Shown here: in pieces, positions 24,091 through 34,395 of the stretch
Layout: every line of letters begins with the position of its first letter
Position numbering within the stretch: the first letter of the stretch is position 1
From: an uncultured Blautia sp.
GTDB taxonomy: Bacteria > Bacillota > Clostridia > Lachnospirales > Lachnospiraceae
NCBI GenBank assembly: GCA_900556555.1
Contig: USPF01000007.1
Location: forward strand, 1 to 49,801
Direction of reading: 5' to 3'
Length of the DNA stretch: 49,801 bases
Position numbers and translations under genes: made by a program
Notes under the pieces: generated by a model
What the model saw: the letters and a program-made list of their open reading frames with translations, nothing else
Databases searched by the model: none
What the model was told of the DNA's origin: nothing

Positions 24091-27000
24091 ATGGAGAAGG
24101 AATTTCTGGATGTGTTCCGGAATCTGGAATTAAATGGAGAACTAAAGGCACTTCTACAGGAAGTGGTGGTCACAAAAGTTTCTATTAACCAGAGAAAGGA
24201 TCATATCAGGGTCTATATCCAGAGCCGGCAGTGGATTCATAAAAAATATATTTATGCACTGGAGGAGGCCATTGCCTCCCAGTGCTTCAGAGGCGTACCG
24301 ATGACCGTAAAGGTGCTGGAAAAATTTGTGTTATCCAGCCAGTACACACCGGAATTATTTTTCGATGCATACAAGTCATCTATGAGCCTGGAACTGAAAA
24401 ATTACAGCATTCTGGTGTTTAATATGTTCCGGAATGCTGTAATTACGTTTCCAGAGATCAATCAGATGCATCTGGTACTGCAATCCACGGTTCTGGCAAA
24501 GAGCAAAGAAGAGGAACTAATCGGTTATATTGAGAAGGTATTTTGCGAGCGGAGTGGTTTTTCCCTCCGGGTGGAGACAGAGTATCAGGAAGCAAAAGAA
24601 AGCAAATACCGAAAGAACAGTGATATCAGGATTCTACAGGAAGCAGAGCATATCATTGAAATGTCTGCTCTTGGCAGAGGAAAAGAAGAGGAGATACCGG
24701 TACAGGAAGAACCTGTGAAGAAAGAAGAGAAAAAACAGACTGTTTCCGGTAAAAAGAAGGCAGAAGAAAAATCCTTTAAAACGGAAAAAGGAAAAGCAAA
24801 GAATGACAGGAACTTTTCCTCTGATTTCAAACGCAGCGTAAAACGTTCCGATAATCCGGATGTACTTTACGGACGAGATTTTGAGGACGAGGCAATTCCG
24901 CTGGAAAGCATTCAGTCTGAGATGGGAGAAGTCTGCATCCGTGGACAGATTATGACTCTTGAAAAAAGAGAAATCCGTAATGAAAAGACCATTATTATAT
25001 TTTCTATCACGGATTTCACGGATTCCATTACAGTAAAGATGTTTGCCAGAAATGACCAGGTAGCAGAAATTACAGAAGGTGTGAAAGAGAAAGCCTTTGT
25101 AAAACTAAAAGGTGTTACTACCATTGACCGTTATGACAGCGAACTGACCATTGGTTCTGTTGTGGGAATCAAAAAAATCTCAGAATTTAGAAATACCAGG
25201 TTTGATAATGCACCAGAGAAGCGTGTGGAACTTCACTGCCACACCAAAATGAGCGACATGGATGGTGTGTCCGATGCAAAGGCACTGATCAAACGGGCCT
25301 ATGAATGGGGACACAAGGCCATTGCCATCACAGACCACGGGGTTGCGCAGTCCTTCCCGGAAGCAAATCACTGCTTTGATGCCTGGGGAGGTGTTGTGCC
25401 TCAGGATGCAGATTTTAAGGTCATCTACGGAGTGGAGGCTTATCTGGTAGATGACTTAAAAGGAATTGTGCAGAACAGCAAAGGCCAGAGCCTCCATGAT
25501 GCTTTCGTTGTTTTTGATATCGAGACCACAGGTTTTTCTGCTATGAAAGACAAAATCATTGAAATTGGTGCTGTAAAAGTGGTAGATGGAAAGATTACAG
25601 AGCGTTTTTCTGAGTTTGTAAATCCACAGATCCCTATTCCGTTCCGGATTGAGCAGCTTACCAGCATCAACGATAACATGGTAAAAGATGCTCCTACCAT
25701 TGATGTGATTCTGCCTCAGTTTGAGGAGTTCTGCCGTGGATGTGTCATGGTAGCCCACAATGCAGAGTTTGATATGAGCTTTATCCAGAAAAATTATGCG
25801 GATATTGGGATTCAGAGAGAAGATACCATAGTAGATACGGTTGGTATGGCCCGTTTTCTGCTGCCCCAGTTAAACCGTTTTAAGTTGGATACAGTAGCCA
25901 AGGCAGTAGGTGTTTCCCTGGAGCACCACCACAGGGCCGTGGATGATGCTGCCTGTACGGCAGAAATCTTTGAAAAGTTTATTCCCATGTGCGAGGAACG
26001 GGATATCATGGACTTGGATGATTTGAATAAAAAGGGAGCTGTGTCAGTAGAATCGGTACAGAAGATGCCCACATACCATGCCATTATTCTGGCTAAAAAT
26101 GATGTGGGAAGAGTCAATCTGTATCACCTGATTTCAGATTCCCACCTGATTTATTATCACAGAAGACCCAGGATTCCCAAAAGTCTGTACCTGAAATACC
26201 AGGAGGGACTGATGATTGGCTCTGCCTGTGAGGCAGGGGAACTGTATCAGGCAATCTTAAACGGAAGGCCGGAGGCAGAGATTGCCCGGCTGGTAAACTT
26301 CTATGATTATCTGGAAGTTCAGCCCCTTGGAAACAATGCCTTTATGATACGAAATGAAGACCGGTCTGATATTAATTCAGAAGAAGACCTGCAGGAAATA
26401 AACCGTAAAATTATAAAACTGGGAGAAGCCTTTAATAAGCCGGTGGTGGCTACCTGCGATGTGCATTTTCTGGACCCAGAAGATGAGGTGTACCGTAGGA
26501 TTATTATGGCTGGAAAAGGCTTTGATGATGCAGATGACCAGGCACCTCTGTATCTGCGTACAACAGAGGAAATGCTGGAGGAATTTGCTTATTTAGGAAG
26601 AGAAAAAGCAGAGGAAATTGTCATTGAAAATCCGAATAAGATTGCAGATATGGTAGAAAAAATTTCACCTATTCATAAGGGAAAATGTCCTCCTGTCATC
26701 GAAAATTCAGATGCCATGTTAAGAGAAATCTGTTACAACCGGGCACATGAAATTTATGGAGAAGAGCTTCCTAAAATGGTAGAAGAACGTCTGGAAAGAG
26801 AATTGAATTCCATTATTTCTAATGGTTATGCGGTTATGTATATGATTGCCCAGAAACTGGTGTGGAAGAGCAACAGTGACGGTTACCTGGTAGGTTCCAG
26901 AGGTTCTGTAGGTTCTTCCTTTGCTGCTACGATGTCGGGAATTACGGAAGTAAATCCTTTAAGTCCTCATTATTATTGTGCAAAATGTCATTATGCGGAT

Positions 27001-28581
27001 TTTGATTCCCCGGAAGTCCGGGAGTATTCAGGAAGAGCCGGATGTGATATGCCGGATAAAAACTGTCCGGTGTGCGGAGAGCCACTTGTAAAAGAAGGAT
27101 TTGACATTCCCTTTGAGACTTTCCTGGGATTTAAGGGAGATAAGGAGCCGGATATTGACCTGAATTTTTCCGGGGATTATCAGGGAAAAGCACACCGCTA
27201 TGTAGAGGTTATTTTCGGTGCAGGACAGACCTTTAAGGCAGGAACCATTGGTACGCTGGCTGAAAAAACAGCCTTTGGGTATGTGAAAAATTATTACGAG
27301 GAGCGGGGCCAGCGGAAACGAAACTGCGAGATTAACCGGATTGTCCAGGGATGTACCGGAGTTCGGAGAACCACAGGACAGCATCCGGGAGGTATCATTG
27401 TACTTCCTATTGGATGGGATATTGAAGAGTTTACCCCAGTACAGCATCCTGCAAATGATATGAACAGTGACATTATCACCACACATTTTGATTATCATTC
27501 CATTGACTCCAACCTGTTGAAGTTGGATATCCTGGGACACGATGATCCTACTATGATTCGTATGCTGGAGGACTTGACAGGGATCAATGCCAGGGAAATT
27601 CCACTGGATTCCAAGGAAGTTATGTCTTTGTTTAAGGGCACAGAGGCACTGGGGCTGACACCGGCGGATATCAGAGGCTGTCCTCTGGGATGCCTGGGGA
27701 TTCCGGAATTCGGAACAGAGTTTGCAATGCAGATGTTAATTGACGCCAATCCTACGTCTTTTTCGGATTTGGTGCGTATTTCCGGTCTGTCCCATGGTAC
27801 AGATGTATGGCTTGGAAATGCTCAGGATTTGATTAAATCAGGGACAGCGACCATTACCACCTGTATCTGTACCCGTGATGATATTATGATCTATCTGATC
27901 AATAAAGGTCTGGAGCATGGACAGGCATTTACCATTATGGAGAGTGTCCGTAAGGGAAAAGGACTGAAGCCGGAGTGGGAAGAAGAAATGAAAAAGCATA
28001 ATGTACCGGACTGGTATATTGGCTCCTGTAAGAAGATTAAATATATGTTCCCAAAAGCCCATGCAGCGGCTTATGTTATGATGGGATGGAGAATTGCCTA
28101 CTGTAAGATTTTCTATCCACTTGCTTATTATGCAGCGTATTTTAGTATCCGTGCCACTGCTTTTTCTTATGAACTTATGTGCCAGGGAAAAGAAAAACTG
28201 GAATATTTCATGGATGATTATGAGAAAAGAAAAGATACGCTCAGCAAAAAAGAGCAGGATACCTATAAGGATATGAAGATTGTACAGGAGATGTATGCAA
28301 GAGGATTTGAGTTTGTGCCCATTGATATTTATAAGGCAAATGCCCATACCTTCCAGATTATAGACGGAAAACTGATGCCGGCACTGGATACCATCGAAGG
28401 CCTTGGAGACCGTGCGGCAGATGCTGTAGTGGCAGCAGCAGAAGAAGGAGAATTTCTCTCTTTAGATGACTTCAGAAACAGGACAAAAGTTACGGTTTCC
28501 ACCATTGATCTGATGAATGATCTGGGGCTTTTTGGAAAACTTCCACAGTCAAATCAGATGTCTTTGTTTGATTTTCAGTAA
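24091..28581 (+). CDS. polC: DNA polymerase III, PolC-type alpha subunit with proofreading exonuclease
   Basis: 1496 residues, slightly longer than the Bacillus enzyme. Domains in order: N-terminal domain (1-190); a charged, lysine- and glutamate-rich linker (about 200-265); OB fold (around 280-360); PHP domain starting VELHCHTKMSDMDG near 379, interrupted by the inserted DEDD exonuclease (FVVFDIETTGFSAMKDKIIEIGAVKV near 472, HHRAVDDAACTAEIF near 613); zinc finger (CAKCHY...CPVCG near 963-990); and the catalytic palm with PDIDLNFSG near 1020. This is the main replicase of low-GC Gram-positive bacteria and a good lineage marker. ATG at 24091 has GGAGG upstream. Confidence 0.97.
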   Translation: MEKEFLDVFRNLELNGELKALLQEVVVTKVSINQRKDHIRVYIQSRQWIHKKYIYALEEAIASQCFRGVPMTVKVLEKFVLSSQYTPELFFDAYKSSMSLELKNYSILVFNMFRNAVITFPEINQMHLVLQSTVLAKSKEEELIGYIEKVFCERSGFSLRVETEYQEAKESKYRKNSDIRILQEAEHIIEMSALGRGKEEEIPVQEEPVKKEEKKQTVSGKKKAEEKSFKTEKGKAKNDRNFSSDFKRSVKRSDNPDVLYGRDFEDEAIPLESIQSEMGEVCIRGQIMTLEKREIRNEKTIIIFSITDFTDSITVKMFARNDQVAEITEGVKEKAFVKLKGVTTIDRYDSELTIGSVVGIKKISEFRNTRFDNAPEKRVELHCHTKMSDMDGVSDAKALIKRAYEWGHKAIAITDHGVAQSFPEANHCFDAWGGVVPQDADFKVIYGVEAYLVDDLKGIVQNSKGQSLHDAFVVFDIETTGFSAMKDKIIEIGAVKVVDGKITERFSEFVNPQIPIPFRIEQLTSINDNMVKDAPTIDVILPQFEEFCRGCVMVAHNAEFDMSFIQKNYADIGIQREDTIVDTVGMARFLLPQLNRFKLDTVAKAVGVSLEHHHRAVDDAACTAEIFEKFIPMCEERDIMDLDDLNKKGAVSVESVQKMPTYHAIILAKNDVGRVNLYHLISDSHLIYYHRRPRIPKSLYLKYQEGLMIGSACEAGELYQAILNGRPEAEIARLVNFYDYLEVQPLGNNAFMIRNEDRSDINSEEDLQEINRKIIKLGEAFNKPVVATCDVHFLDPEDEVYRRIIMAGKGFDDADDQAPLYLRTTEEMLEEFAYLGREKAEEIVIENPNKIADMVEKISPIHKGKCPPVIENSDAMLREICYNRAHEIYGEELPKMVEERLERELNSIISNGYAVMYMIAQKLVWKSNSDGYLVGSRGSVGSSFAATMSGITEVNPLSPHYYCAKCHYADFDSPEVREYSGRAGCDMPDKNCPVCGEPLVKEGFDIPFETFLGFKGDKEPDIDLNFSGDYQGKAHRYVEVIFGAGQTFKAGTIGTLAEKTAFGYVKNYYEERGQRKRNCEINRIVQGCTGVRRTTGQHPGGIIVLPIGWDIEEFTPVQHPANDMNSDIITTHFDYHSIDSNLLKLDILGHDDPTMIRMLEDLTGINAREIPLDSKEVMSLFKGTEALGLTPADIRGCPLGCLGIPEFGTEFAMQMLIDANPTSFSDLVRISGLSHGTDVWLGNAQDLIKSGTATITTCICTRDDIMIYLINKGLEHGQAFTIMESVRKGKGLKPEWEEEMKKHNVPDWYIGSCKKIKYMFPKAHAAAYVMMGWRIAYCKIFYPLAYYAAYFSIRATAFSYELMCQGKEKLEYFMDDYEKRKDTLSKKEQDTYKDMKIVQEMYARGFEFVPIDIYKANAHTFQIIDGKLMPALDTIEGLGDRAADAVVAAAEEGEFLSLDDFRNRTKVTVSTIDLMNDLGLFGKLPQSNQMSLFDFQ

Positions 28582-28610
28582 AGTTTTTTGCCTTTTTTTG
28601 AAAAAATTTA

Positions 28611-28639
28611 TTGCAAGAAAGCATAATTCGCTATATGAT
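28611..28639 (+). promoter_or_regulatory. purC promoter
   Basis: TTGCAA (28611-28616), 17 bp, TATGAT (28634-28639). No purine riboswitch is visible in the short leader. Confidence 0.6.
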
Positions 28640-28675
28640 GTAATGGAAAAAAGAAAGAAGAGGAAAGGTGAAATT

Positions 28676-29545
28676 ATGCAGGAATACAAACCATTTAAAG
28701 AAGGTAAAGTGCGTCAAATTTTTGATATTGGTGACCAGCTTGTAATGTATGCGACAGACAGAATATCCGCATTTGATTACATCCTGAAGAATAAGATTAC
28801 AGACAAAGGTGCGGTTCTCACCAAAATGTCCAAGTTCTGGTTTGATTTTACAAAAGATATTGTTCCCAATCATATGATTTCCACAGACACGGAGGATATG
28901 CCGGAATATTTCAGACAGCCGGAATTTCAGAATCATGTGATGCTTTGTAAAAAGCTGGAAATGCTGCCTGTAGAATGTATTGTCAGAGGTTATATTTCAG
29001 GGAGTGGCTGGGCAAGTTACCAGGAAAATGGTACAGTATGCGGTATTTCCCTGCCGGAAGGCTTACAGGAATCCGATAAGTTGCCGGAACCTATTTATAC
29101 ACCATCCACAAAGGCAGAAATCGGTGATCATGATGAAAATGTTTCTTTTGAGGCAACGGTGAAAACTCTCGAAAAAGCATATCCGGGAAAAGGAAGGGAG
29201 TATGCAGAGAAACTGCGTGATTATACCATTGCACTTTACAAGAAATGTGCAGAATATGCATTAACCAAAAATATCATTATTGCGGATACCAAGTTTGAGT
29301 TTGGCCTGGATGAGAATGGGGAAGTGGTACTTGGTGATGAGATGCTCACACCGGACAGCTCCAGATTCTGGCCTCTTGACGGCTATAAGCCGGGACAGGG
29401 ACAGCCTTCTTTTGATAAACAGTATGTGCGGGACTGGTTAAAAGCAAACCCGGACAGTGATTTCCTGTTGCCGGATGAAGTAGTAGAAAAGACGGTGGAC
29501 AAGTACAAAGAAGCTTATGAACTGCTTTCCGGGGAGAAATTTTAG
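28676..29545 (+). CDS. purC: Phosphoribosylaminoimidazole-succinocarboxamide synthase
   Basis: 289 residues. It joins aspartate to CAIR with ATP in the eighth step of purine synthesis. Recognisable motifs are GKVRQIFDIGDQLVMYATDRISAFDY (7-32), ECIVRGYISGSGWASYQ, and IADTKFEFGLDENGEVVLGDEMLTPDSSRFW. It belongs to the longer (~290-residue) form rather than the ~240-residue form of many bacteria. The start at 28676 has AGGAAAGG upstream; a 53-codon in-frame upstream extension runs back into polC and is rejected. It stands alone between its own promoter and a terminator. Confidence 0.95.
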   Translation: MQEYKPFKEGKVRQIFDIGDQLVMYATDRISAFDYILKNKITDKGAVLTKMSKFWFDFTKDIVPNHMISTDTEDMPEYFRQPEFQNHVMLCKKLEMLPVECIVRGYISGSGWASYQENGTVCGISLPEGLQESDKLPEPIYTPSTKAEIGDHDENVSFEATVKTLEKAYPGKGREYAEKLRDYTIALYKKCAEYALTKNIIIADTKFEFGLDENGEVVLGDEMLTPDSSRFWPLDGYKPGQGQPSFDKQYVRDWLKANPDSDFLLPDEVVEKTVDKYKEAYELLSGEKF

Positions 29546-29575
29546 GAAGAATTCTCTATATTTATTAAGTATGAG

Positions 29576-29608
29576 CGGCTGGCTGATGTGGCCAGCCGTT
29601 GCTTTTTT
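29576..29608. terminator. Terminator between purC and the aminotransferase gene
   Basis: CGGCTGGC (29576-29583) and GCCAGCCG (29591-29598) form a perfect stem, followed by a T tract from 29603. It serves purC; the opposing gene ends at 29607. Confidence 0.85.
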
Positions 29609-30704
29609 ACAACCCCAATTCTTTTAAAGCATCCATCAGCTCGTCATTTTTCTCCGGGCTCATGATACAGAAACGGATAAAGGAATTATCCAGAAACGGG
29701 AAGGTAGAGCAGTCCCGGATCATCAGGCCCTTTCTAATGCAATGATCAAATACCATTTCAGAAGTCACATCTTCTCTCAAAATCTTCACCAAAAGAAAAT
29801 TAGAACAGGAAGGATATACTTTTACGTGCTCCCAGGTACTCATCAGTTCATACAGGCGGTTCCGCTCACTGGTAATCAGAGCTCTTGTTTTTTCGATATA
29901 TTCTTTATCTGAGAACATGATACATCCTGCGATTTCCGCCAGGCTGTTGATGGTCCAAGGATTCTTCTTGGTATTAATATATTTTAGCAGGTCAGGATTT
30001 CCGGTTACGGCATATCCGAGACGGAGACCGGGAGCTGCAAAGAACTTAGAAATTCCTCTCAGTACAATGAGGTTATTGTAATTATTAGTAAGAGGAATGG
30101 AGGAAATCTTGCTTCCAGCATCTGTAAATTCTTCATAGGTCTCATCTACCATAACAGAAATACCAAACTGCATGGCACGGTCCAGGATTTTCCGCATGTC
30201 TTTTCTTGTAATGGCTGTGGAAGTCGGATTGTTCGGATTACACAGTACCAGAAGATCCAGGCTGTCATTGAGCCGGCTGCAGAAATCTTCCACATTTATC
30301 TGGAATAAATCTTCTTCTTTTAAAGGATAATAAAGAGTCTGTCCTCCCTGCAGGGCAATCTCACGTTCATATTCTGAATAGGTAGGGCCTAAGATCAGGG
30401 CTTTCTGGGGCTGGGTAGTCTGAATAAACAGGGAAATCAGCTCAGTAGAACCATTTCCTACAATGATATTATCAAATTCAGCACCGGTATAGTCGCAGAT
30501 ACTCTTGCGAAGCTTTGTGTAGTCACGGTCAGGATAAGTAGAAATAGCATCTACATGCTTGGAAAGAGTATCCCTGAGCATGGGAGAGATGCCAAGAGGA
30601 TTGACGTTTGCAGAGAAACTGGTAATGTCCTCTTTTTTGATATGATAGATTTCTTCGATTTTTTCCAGGTCACTGCCATGGAAATGGTCTTTATGTTTCA
30701 GCAT
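29607..30704 (-). CDS. PLP-dependent aminotransferase of the HisC/CobD group
   Basis: 365 residues, fold type I. The substrate-binding start (HGSDLEKIEEIYHI...SFSANVNPLGIS) resembles both histidinol-phosphate aminotransferase and CobD threonine-phosphate decarboxylase. The nucleotide-cofactor loop NGSTELIS, the NPNNPTS block, DETYEEF and the PLP lysine in LRGISKFFAAPGLRLGYA are intact. Neither histidine nor cobalamin genes lie nearby, so the substrate cannot be fixed. The HGSDL and NVNPLG motifs lean towards CobD, yet many stand-alone relatives are of unknown function. It is monocistronic, convergent with purC and divergent from the DUF5717 gene. Confidence 0.75.
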   Translation of the reverse strand: MLKHKDHFHGSDLEKIEEIYHIKKEDITSFSANVNPLGISPMLRDTLSKHVDAISTYPDRDYTKLRKSICDYTGAEFDNIIVGNGSTELISLFIQTTQPQKALILGPTYSEYEREIALQGGQTLYYPLKEEDLFQINVEDFCSRLNDSLDLLVLCNPNNPTSTAITRKDMRKILDRAMQFGISVMVDETYEEFTDAGSKISSIPLTNNYNNLIVLRGISKFFAAPGLRLGYAVTGNPDLLKYINTKKNPWTINSLAEIAGCIMFSDKEYIEKTRALITSERNRLYELMSTWEHVKVYPSCSNFLLVKILREDVTSEMVFDHCIRKGLMIRDCSTFPFLDNSFIRFCIMSPEKNDELMDALKELGL

Positions 30705-30735
30705 GGGAACGCCTCGCTTTCATGTTTATTGTACG

Positions 30736-30764
30736 TTGCACAGCAGACTGTTGTAGTGTATAAT
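30736..30764 (+). promoter_or_regulatory. Candidate promoter of the DUF5717 gene cluster
   Basis: TTGCAC (30736-30741), 17 bp, TATAAT (30759-30764). The -10 is perfect; the -35 matches only its first three bases. Confidence 0.5.
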
Positions 30765-30840
30765 CCATAGTAGCAGATTGTGGTCAAGGATTCAATATGG
30801 AATTCATAGTTACGATACGAGACAGGGTAAGGGTGATAAA

Positions 30841-33800
30841 TTGAAAACAAGAATGGAACAACTGATAAATGGAAGATTTGAGTATGATGTACCTGGACTG
30901 AAAGTGTCTGCAGGAGAAATCGTACTGGATACCCTGCCAGAGGAAAAGCTTAGGGGAGAGCTGGAATTCTGGGCAGAAGATCATAGAAGAATTAAGGGAA
31001 TGGCTTATTCCACTCACAGAAGATTTCTTTTAGGAAAAGAGAAATTTTCAGGAGAAACAGTACGGCTTCCCTATGGAATAGACGCAGAAGGCCTGGAAGG
31101 TCAGGATATCATTGAAGGAGAGATTGTATTAAGCACCAGTATAGGAGAATACAGGGTGCCTTTTTCAATTACTGTTAAGAAACCAGAGGTGCGTACTTCC
31201 CAGGGGGCAGTGCGGACACTGGAAGAGTTTGTAAATCTTGCAAAAGATGATTTCAGAGAGGCATATCAGTTATTTGCAGATGCCTCTTTTGCACAATTAT
31301 TGAAAGACAGGGAAGAATTGCTGCCTTATTATGAGTCTATGTCAAAAGCACCTGTTCCCTATCAGAACCTGGAAGAATTTCTCATAGGAGCAGGGCTGAA
31401 AAAGCCAGTATCCCTAAGTCTGGAAAAGGAGACCCTGGAGCTTTATGAGGTGCAGAGTTCCTTGAAAGATACTCTCCGGATCAGGCGGAGCGGATGGGGA
31501 TTTCTCCGTGCAGAGATTGAGACAGAGGGAGAGTTCCTGGAGGTGGAGAAAACATCTATCCAAGATGGGCATTTTATTGGCAGTGTCTATGATCTGGAAT
31601 ATATCATCCGCAGGGAATACCTGGGAAGAGGAAGAAATTTAGGCAGAATCCGGATAAAAACCGTATATGAGACTATAACCTATGAAATTACAGCATCGAA
31701 AAGCAGCCGTATTCAGGTCAATGTCACTGCATACGAGAAGAAAAAACGTCTGGGTGCAGCGAAGGAGCTTCTGAATCTACATCTTGGACGTATTGAGCCG
31801 GAGGCATGGAGCTGCCACATGCAGGACTTGCTGGGAGAATTAAAGGAAAATGGCTATTATTCTACGGAATGCCAGTTATTTGAATCCTATGTCTATCTGA
31901 TAAAAGGAGAGAAAGAGGAAGCAAGGAGACTTTTGGATGCACTGGAAAATAACCAGAAAGTGCATCAGGAAGAAGAACTGGAAGGTGCCTTTTTATATCT
32001 TAATGAGTATTCCCAAAGGAGCACCCAGTCAAGAGAAAATACTATTTCCAGACTCTACCAGCTCTATCAGCGGCGGGTGGACAGTGAACTGCTGTTATAT
32101 ATGATTTTCCAGATGGATGGCGAAGCACTGAGAACTCAGGCAAGGAAAATGTTCCTTCTGGAAGAACAGTACCGCACAGGATGCCGCAGTCCGTTTTTGT
32201 ATCTTATGGCATGCAAATTAGGTGCGGAAGACGGCTCTGTATTCCGCAAAATGAATGCGTTTACAGTGCAGGTATTTTTATTTGCAGAAAAGTATGGCAT
32301 TCTCACAGAAGAGATGGCCTTTCGGGCAGTGGACCTGGCAGGACAGATGAAAGGATTTTCACAAAAAGTGTACGAAATTCTGGAAACAGCCTACGAACTT
32401 TATCCTTCCTCACAGGCAGTCAAAGGAATCTGCCAGCTTATCATGAAAGGGGAACCCAGGAAGCAGGAATATTTCAGGTGGTATGAGCTGGCCGTGCTGT
32501 CAGAACTGAAAATCACAGGACTGTATGAATATTATATTGAGACCATGAGCAGGAATTACCAGAAGGTTCTGCCAAAGGTGATCCGTCTGTATTTTGGATA
32601 TAATAATACGCTAAGTGATAAGAAAAAAGCATTTGTGTACAGCAATGTAATTCGCAACAAAGACATTGATCCTGACACCTATCAGGCATACCGGAAAAAA
32701 ATGGAAGTCTTTGCCTGTGAGAAAATAAAAGAAGGAAGGATGAATGAGGATTTCGCTGTGGTTTACCAGGAGTTTTGCGTGGACTCTCAGGACGAAAATG
32801 TACGTGCAGCTCTTGCAAGGGTTTTATTCACACAGAGGATTTATTGTGATGACCCTAAGATCAGAAGGGTGATTGTCCGTCATGCATCCATGAAAAAAGA
32901 GCAGGTTTATGTCTGTGCAGACAAGACAGCCTATATCTCTCTTTATACAAAAGACGCAGCCGTGCTTTTTGAAGACAGTTGCCAGAGGCGGTATGTGGCA
33001 ACGGTGGATTATAATATTCATCCGCTTCTGGACGTAGAGGAGCTTTCCGGTAAATTATGCAAAGATGGTAAAAAGTATCCAGGAATGCTGCTTCATGTCT
33101 GCGGGGAACTGAAGCATGAAAATCCAGTGAATGAGCAGAATATAGAAAATTTCCAGGCTGTACTGGAACAGGAAGATTTTACGGATTCCTACAGGCAGGA
33201 AATCAGGAAACGTCTTTTGCTGTATTATGAATCACAGATGGATAACAGAAACCTGCGGGAATCTCTGAAAAACATGGATTTCAGAGAATTTGCAAGAGTG
33301 AACAAACGTCTTCTGATCACCATTCTTGTGAAACAGGATATGTTTCTTGGGGCTTATGATCTGGTATGCGAATATGGTTATGAAAACATTGATATCCCGG
33401 TTTTGCTCCGGCTTTGCAGCCAGATGATTTTAAACCTGGAATTTGAATACGAAGAAGAAATGCTTCTTCTTGCATCCTATATTGTAAGGGAAGGCGTGTA
33501 TGATGAAATCCTTCTCCGCTATCTGGTGAAACATTTTGAAGGCCCGGTGGATGAGATGGTATGGCTATGGGAACGTGCCATGGGCTTTGCGGTGGATTGT
33601 TATGGACTGGAAGAAAAGATTCTTTTATACAGCATGTTCACCAGATATGCACATCCCCAGGGGCTGAAAGTCCTTCAGGAATATATCAGCCAGGGGGGAA
33701 GAGAGCAGGTACTTCTTGCCTATCTTACCTTTGAATCTTATGAGTATTTTGTGGGAGAAGCCCCAAAGGACAACTTTTTGTTTGAGGCTCTGGAGAAAGT

Positions 33801-34380
33801 CCTGGAGCATCAGTGGGAGTGCGATATTATTTGCAGGCTTGCCCTTTTGAAGCATGATACAGAAGAAAACAACTGGGATGACAGAAAGATGAAACAGGCA
33901 GGCAAAATTTTGGAGGAATGTGAAGAAGAGCGGCTGAAATTTGCCTTTTTCCAGAAACTTCCGGAAGAACTGCTTCAGATATACCAGATGGATGATAAAC
34001 TGTTTGCGGAGTGTAAAGCAAAACCAGGTGCAAAAGTAACCATTCATTATCAGATAGAGCGGGAGCATGTGCTGTCTGAGGAAAAGACAGAGCCCATGAA
34101 AGAACGGTATCAGGGGATTTATAATAAGGATTTTGTCTTGTTTTATGGGGAAAAGCTCATGGTGTATTTTGTCATAGAGCAGGAAGGCAACAGGGAAATA
34201 ACAGAAAAACAGATACTTACAGTAGATAAGTCTGGTTTTACCGGAAGAAGTAAGTACCAGATGTTAAATGCCATGCTTCAGATGAAAGAAAGAGGACAGA
34301 CAGAGGATTTGTGCCGTATGGAAGAAGAGTATCTGAGACAGGAGCAGCAGATTGGGCAACTGTTCCCACTGATAGATTAA
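30841..34380 (+). CDS. Large uncharacterised protein, DUF5717 family
   Basis: 1179 residues from TTG 30841, chosen because AAGGG lies seven bases upstream; ATG 30853 is an alternative. I recognise it, from memory, as a DUF5717 protein of Lachnospiraceae. Residues 1-110 and about 205-300 look like two beta-sandwich modules (EGEIVLSTSIGEYRVPFSITVKKP; NLGRIRIKTVYETITYEIT). The rest (about 310-1100) is a long, mostly helical repeat-like array suggesting a solenoid, with a final beta-rich tail (GAKVTIHYQIEREH...KLMVYFVIEQEG). No signal peptide, membrane span or catalytic motif is evident, so a large cytosolic scaffold is the best description. It leads an operon with the DUF5716 and TPR-like genes, each with a strong ribosome site. 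Confidence 0.6.
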   Translation: MKTRMEQLINGRFEYDVPGLKVSAGEIVLDTLPEEKLRGELEFWAEDHRRIKGMAYSTHRRFLLGKEKFSGETVRLPYGIDAEGLEGQDIIEGEIVLSTSIGEYRVPFSITVKKPEVRTSQGAVRTLEEFVNLAKDDFREAYQLFADASFAQLLKDREELLPYYESMSKAPVPYQNLEEFLIGAGLKKPVSLSLEKETLELYEVQSSLKDTLRIRRSGWGFLRAEIETEGEFLEVEKTSIQDGHFIGSVYDLEYIIRREYLGRGRNLGRIRIKTVYETITYEITASKSSRIQVNVTAYEKKKRLGAAKELLNLHLGRIEPEAWSCHMQDLLGELKENGYYSTECQLFESYVYLIKGEKEEARRLLDALENNQKVHQEEELEGAFLYLNEYSQRSTQSRENTISRLYQLYQRRVDSELLLYMIFQMDGEALRTQARKMFLLEEQYRTGCRSPFLYLMACKLGAEDGSVFRKMNAFTVQVFLFAEKYGILTEEMAFRAVDLAGQMKGFSQKVYEILETAYELYPSSQAVKGICQLIMKGEPRKQEYFRWYELAVLSELKITGLYEYYIETMSRNYQKVLPKVIRLYFGYNNTLSDKKKAFVYSNVIRNKDIDPDTYQAYRKKMEVFACEKIKEGRMNEDFAVVYQEFCVDSQDENVRAALARVLFTQRIYCDDPKIRRVIVRHASMKKEQVYVCADKTAYISLYTKDAAVLFEDSCQRRYVATVDYNIHPLLDVEELSGKLCKDGKKYPGMLLHVCGELKHENPVNEQNIENFQAVLEQEDFTDSYRQEIRKRLLLYYESQMDNRNLRESLKNMDFREFARVNKRLLITILVKQDMFLGAYDLVCEYGYENIDIPVLLRLCSQMILNLEFEYEEEMLLLASYIVREGVYDEILLRYLVKHFEGPVDEMVWLWERAMGFAVDCYGLEEKILLYSMFTRYAHPQGLKVLQEYISQGGREQVLLAYLTFESYEYFVGEAPKDNFLFEALEKVLEHQWECDIICRLALLKHDTEENNWDDRKMKQAGKILEECEEERLKFAFFQKLPEELLQIYQMDDKLFAECKAKPGAKVTIHYQIEREHVLSEEKTEPMKERYQGIYNKDFVLFYGEKLMVYFVIEQEGNREITEKQILTVDKSGFTGRSKYQMLNAMLQMKERGQTEDLCRMEEEYLRQEQQIGQLFPLID

Positions 34381-34395
34381 AGGAGGGAAAATGGA

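Noticed and set aside
28582..28675. Purine riboswitch before purC
   Set aside because: The leader is under 40 bases from the -10 to the start codon and lacks the paired-loop aptamer.
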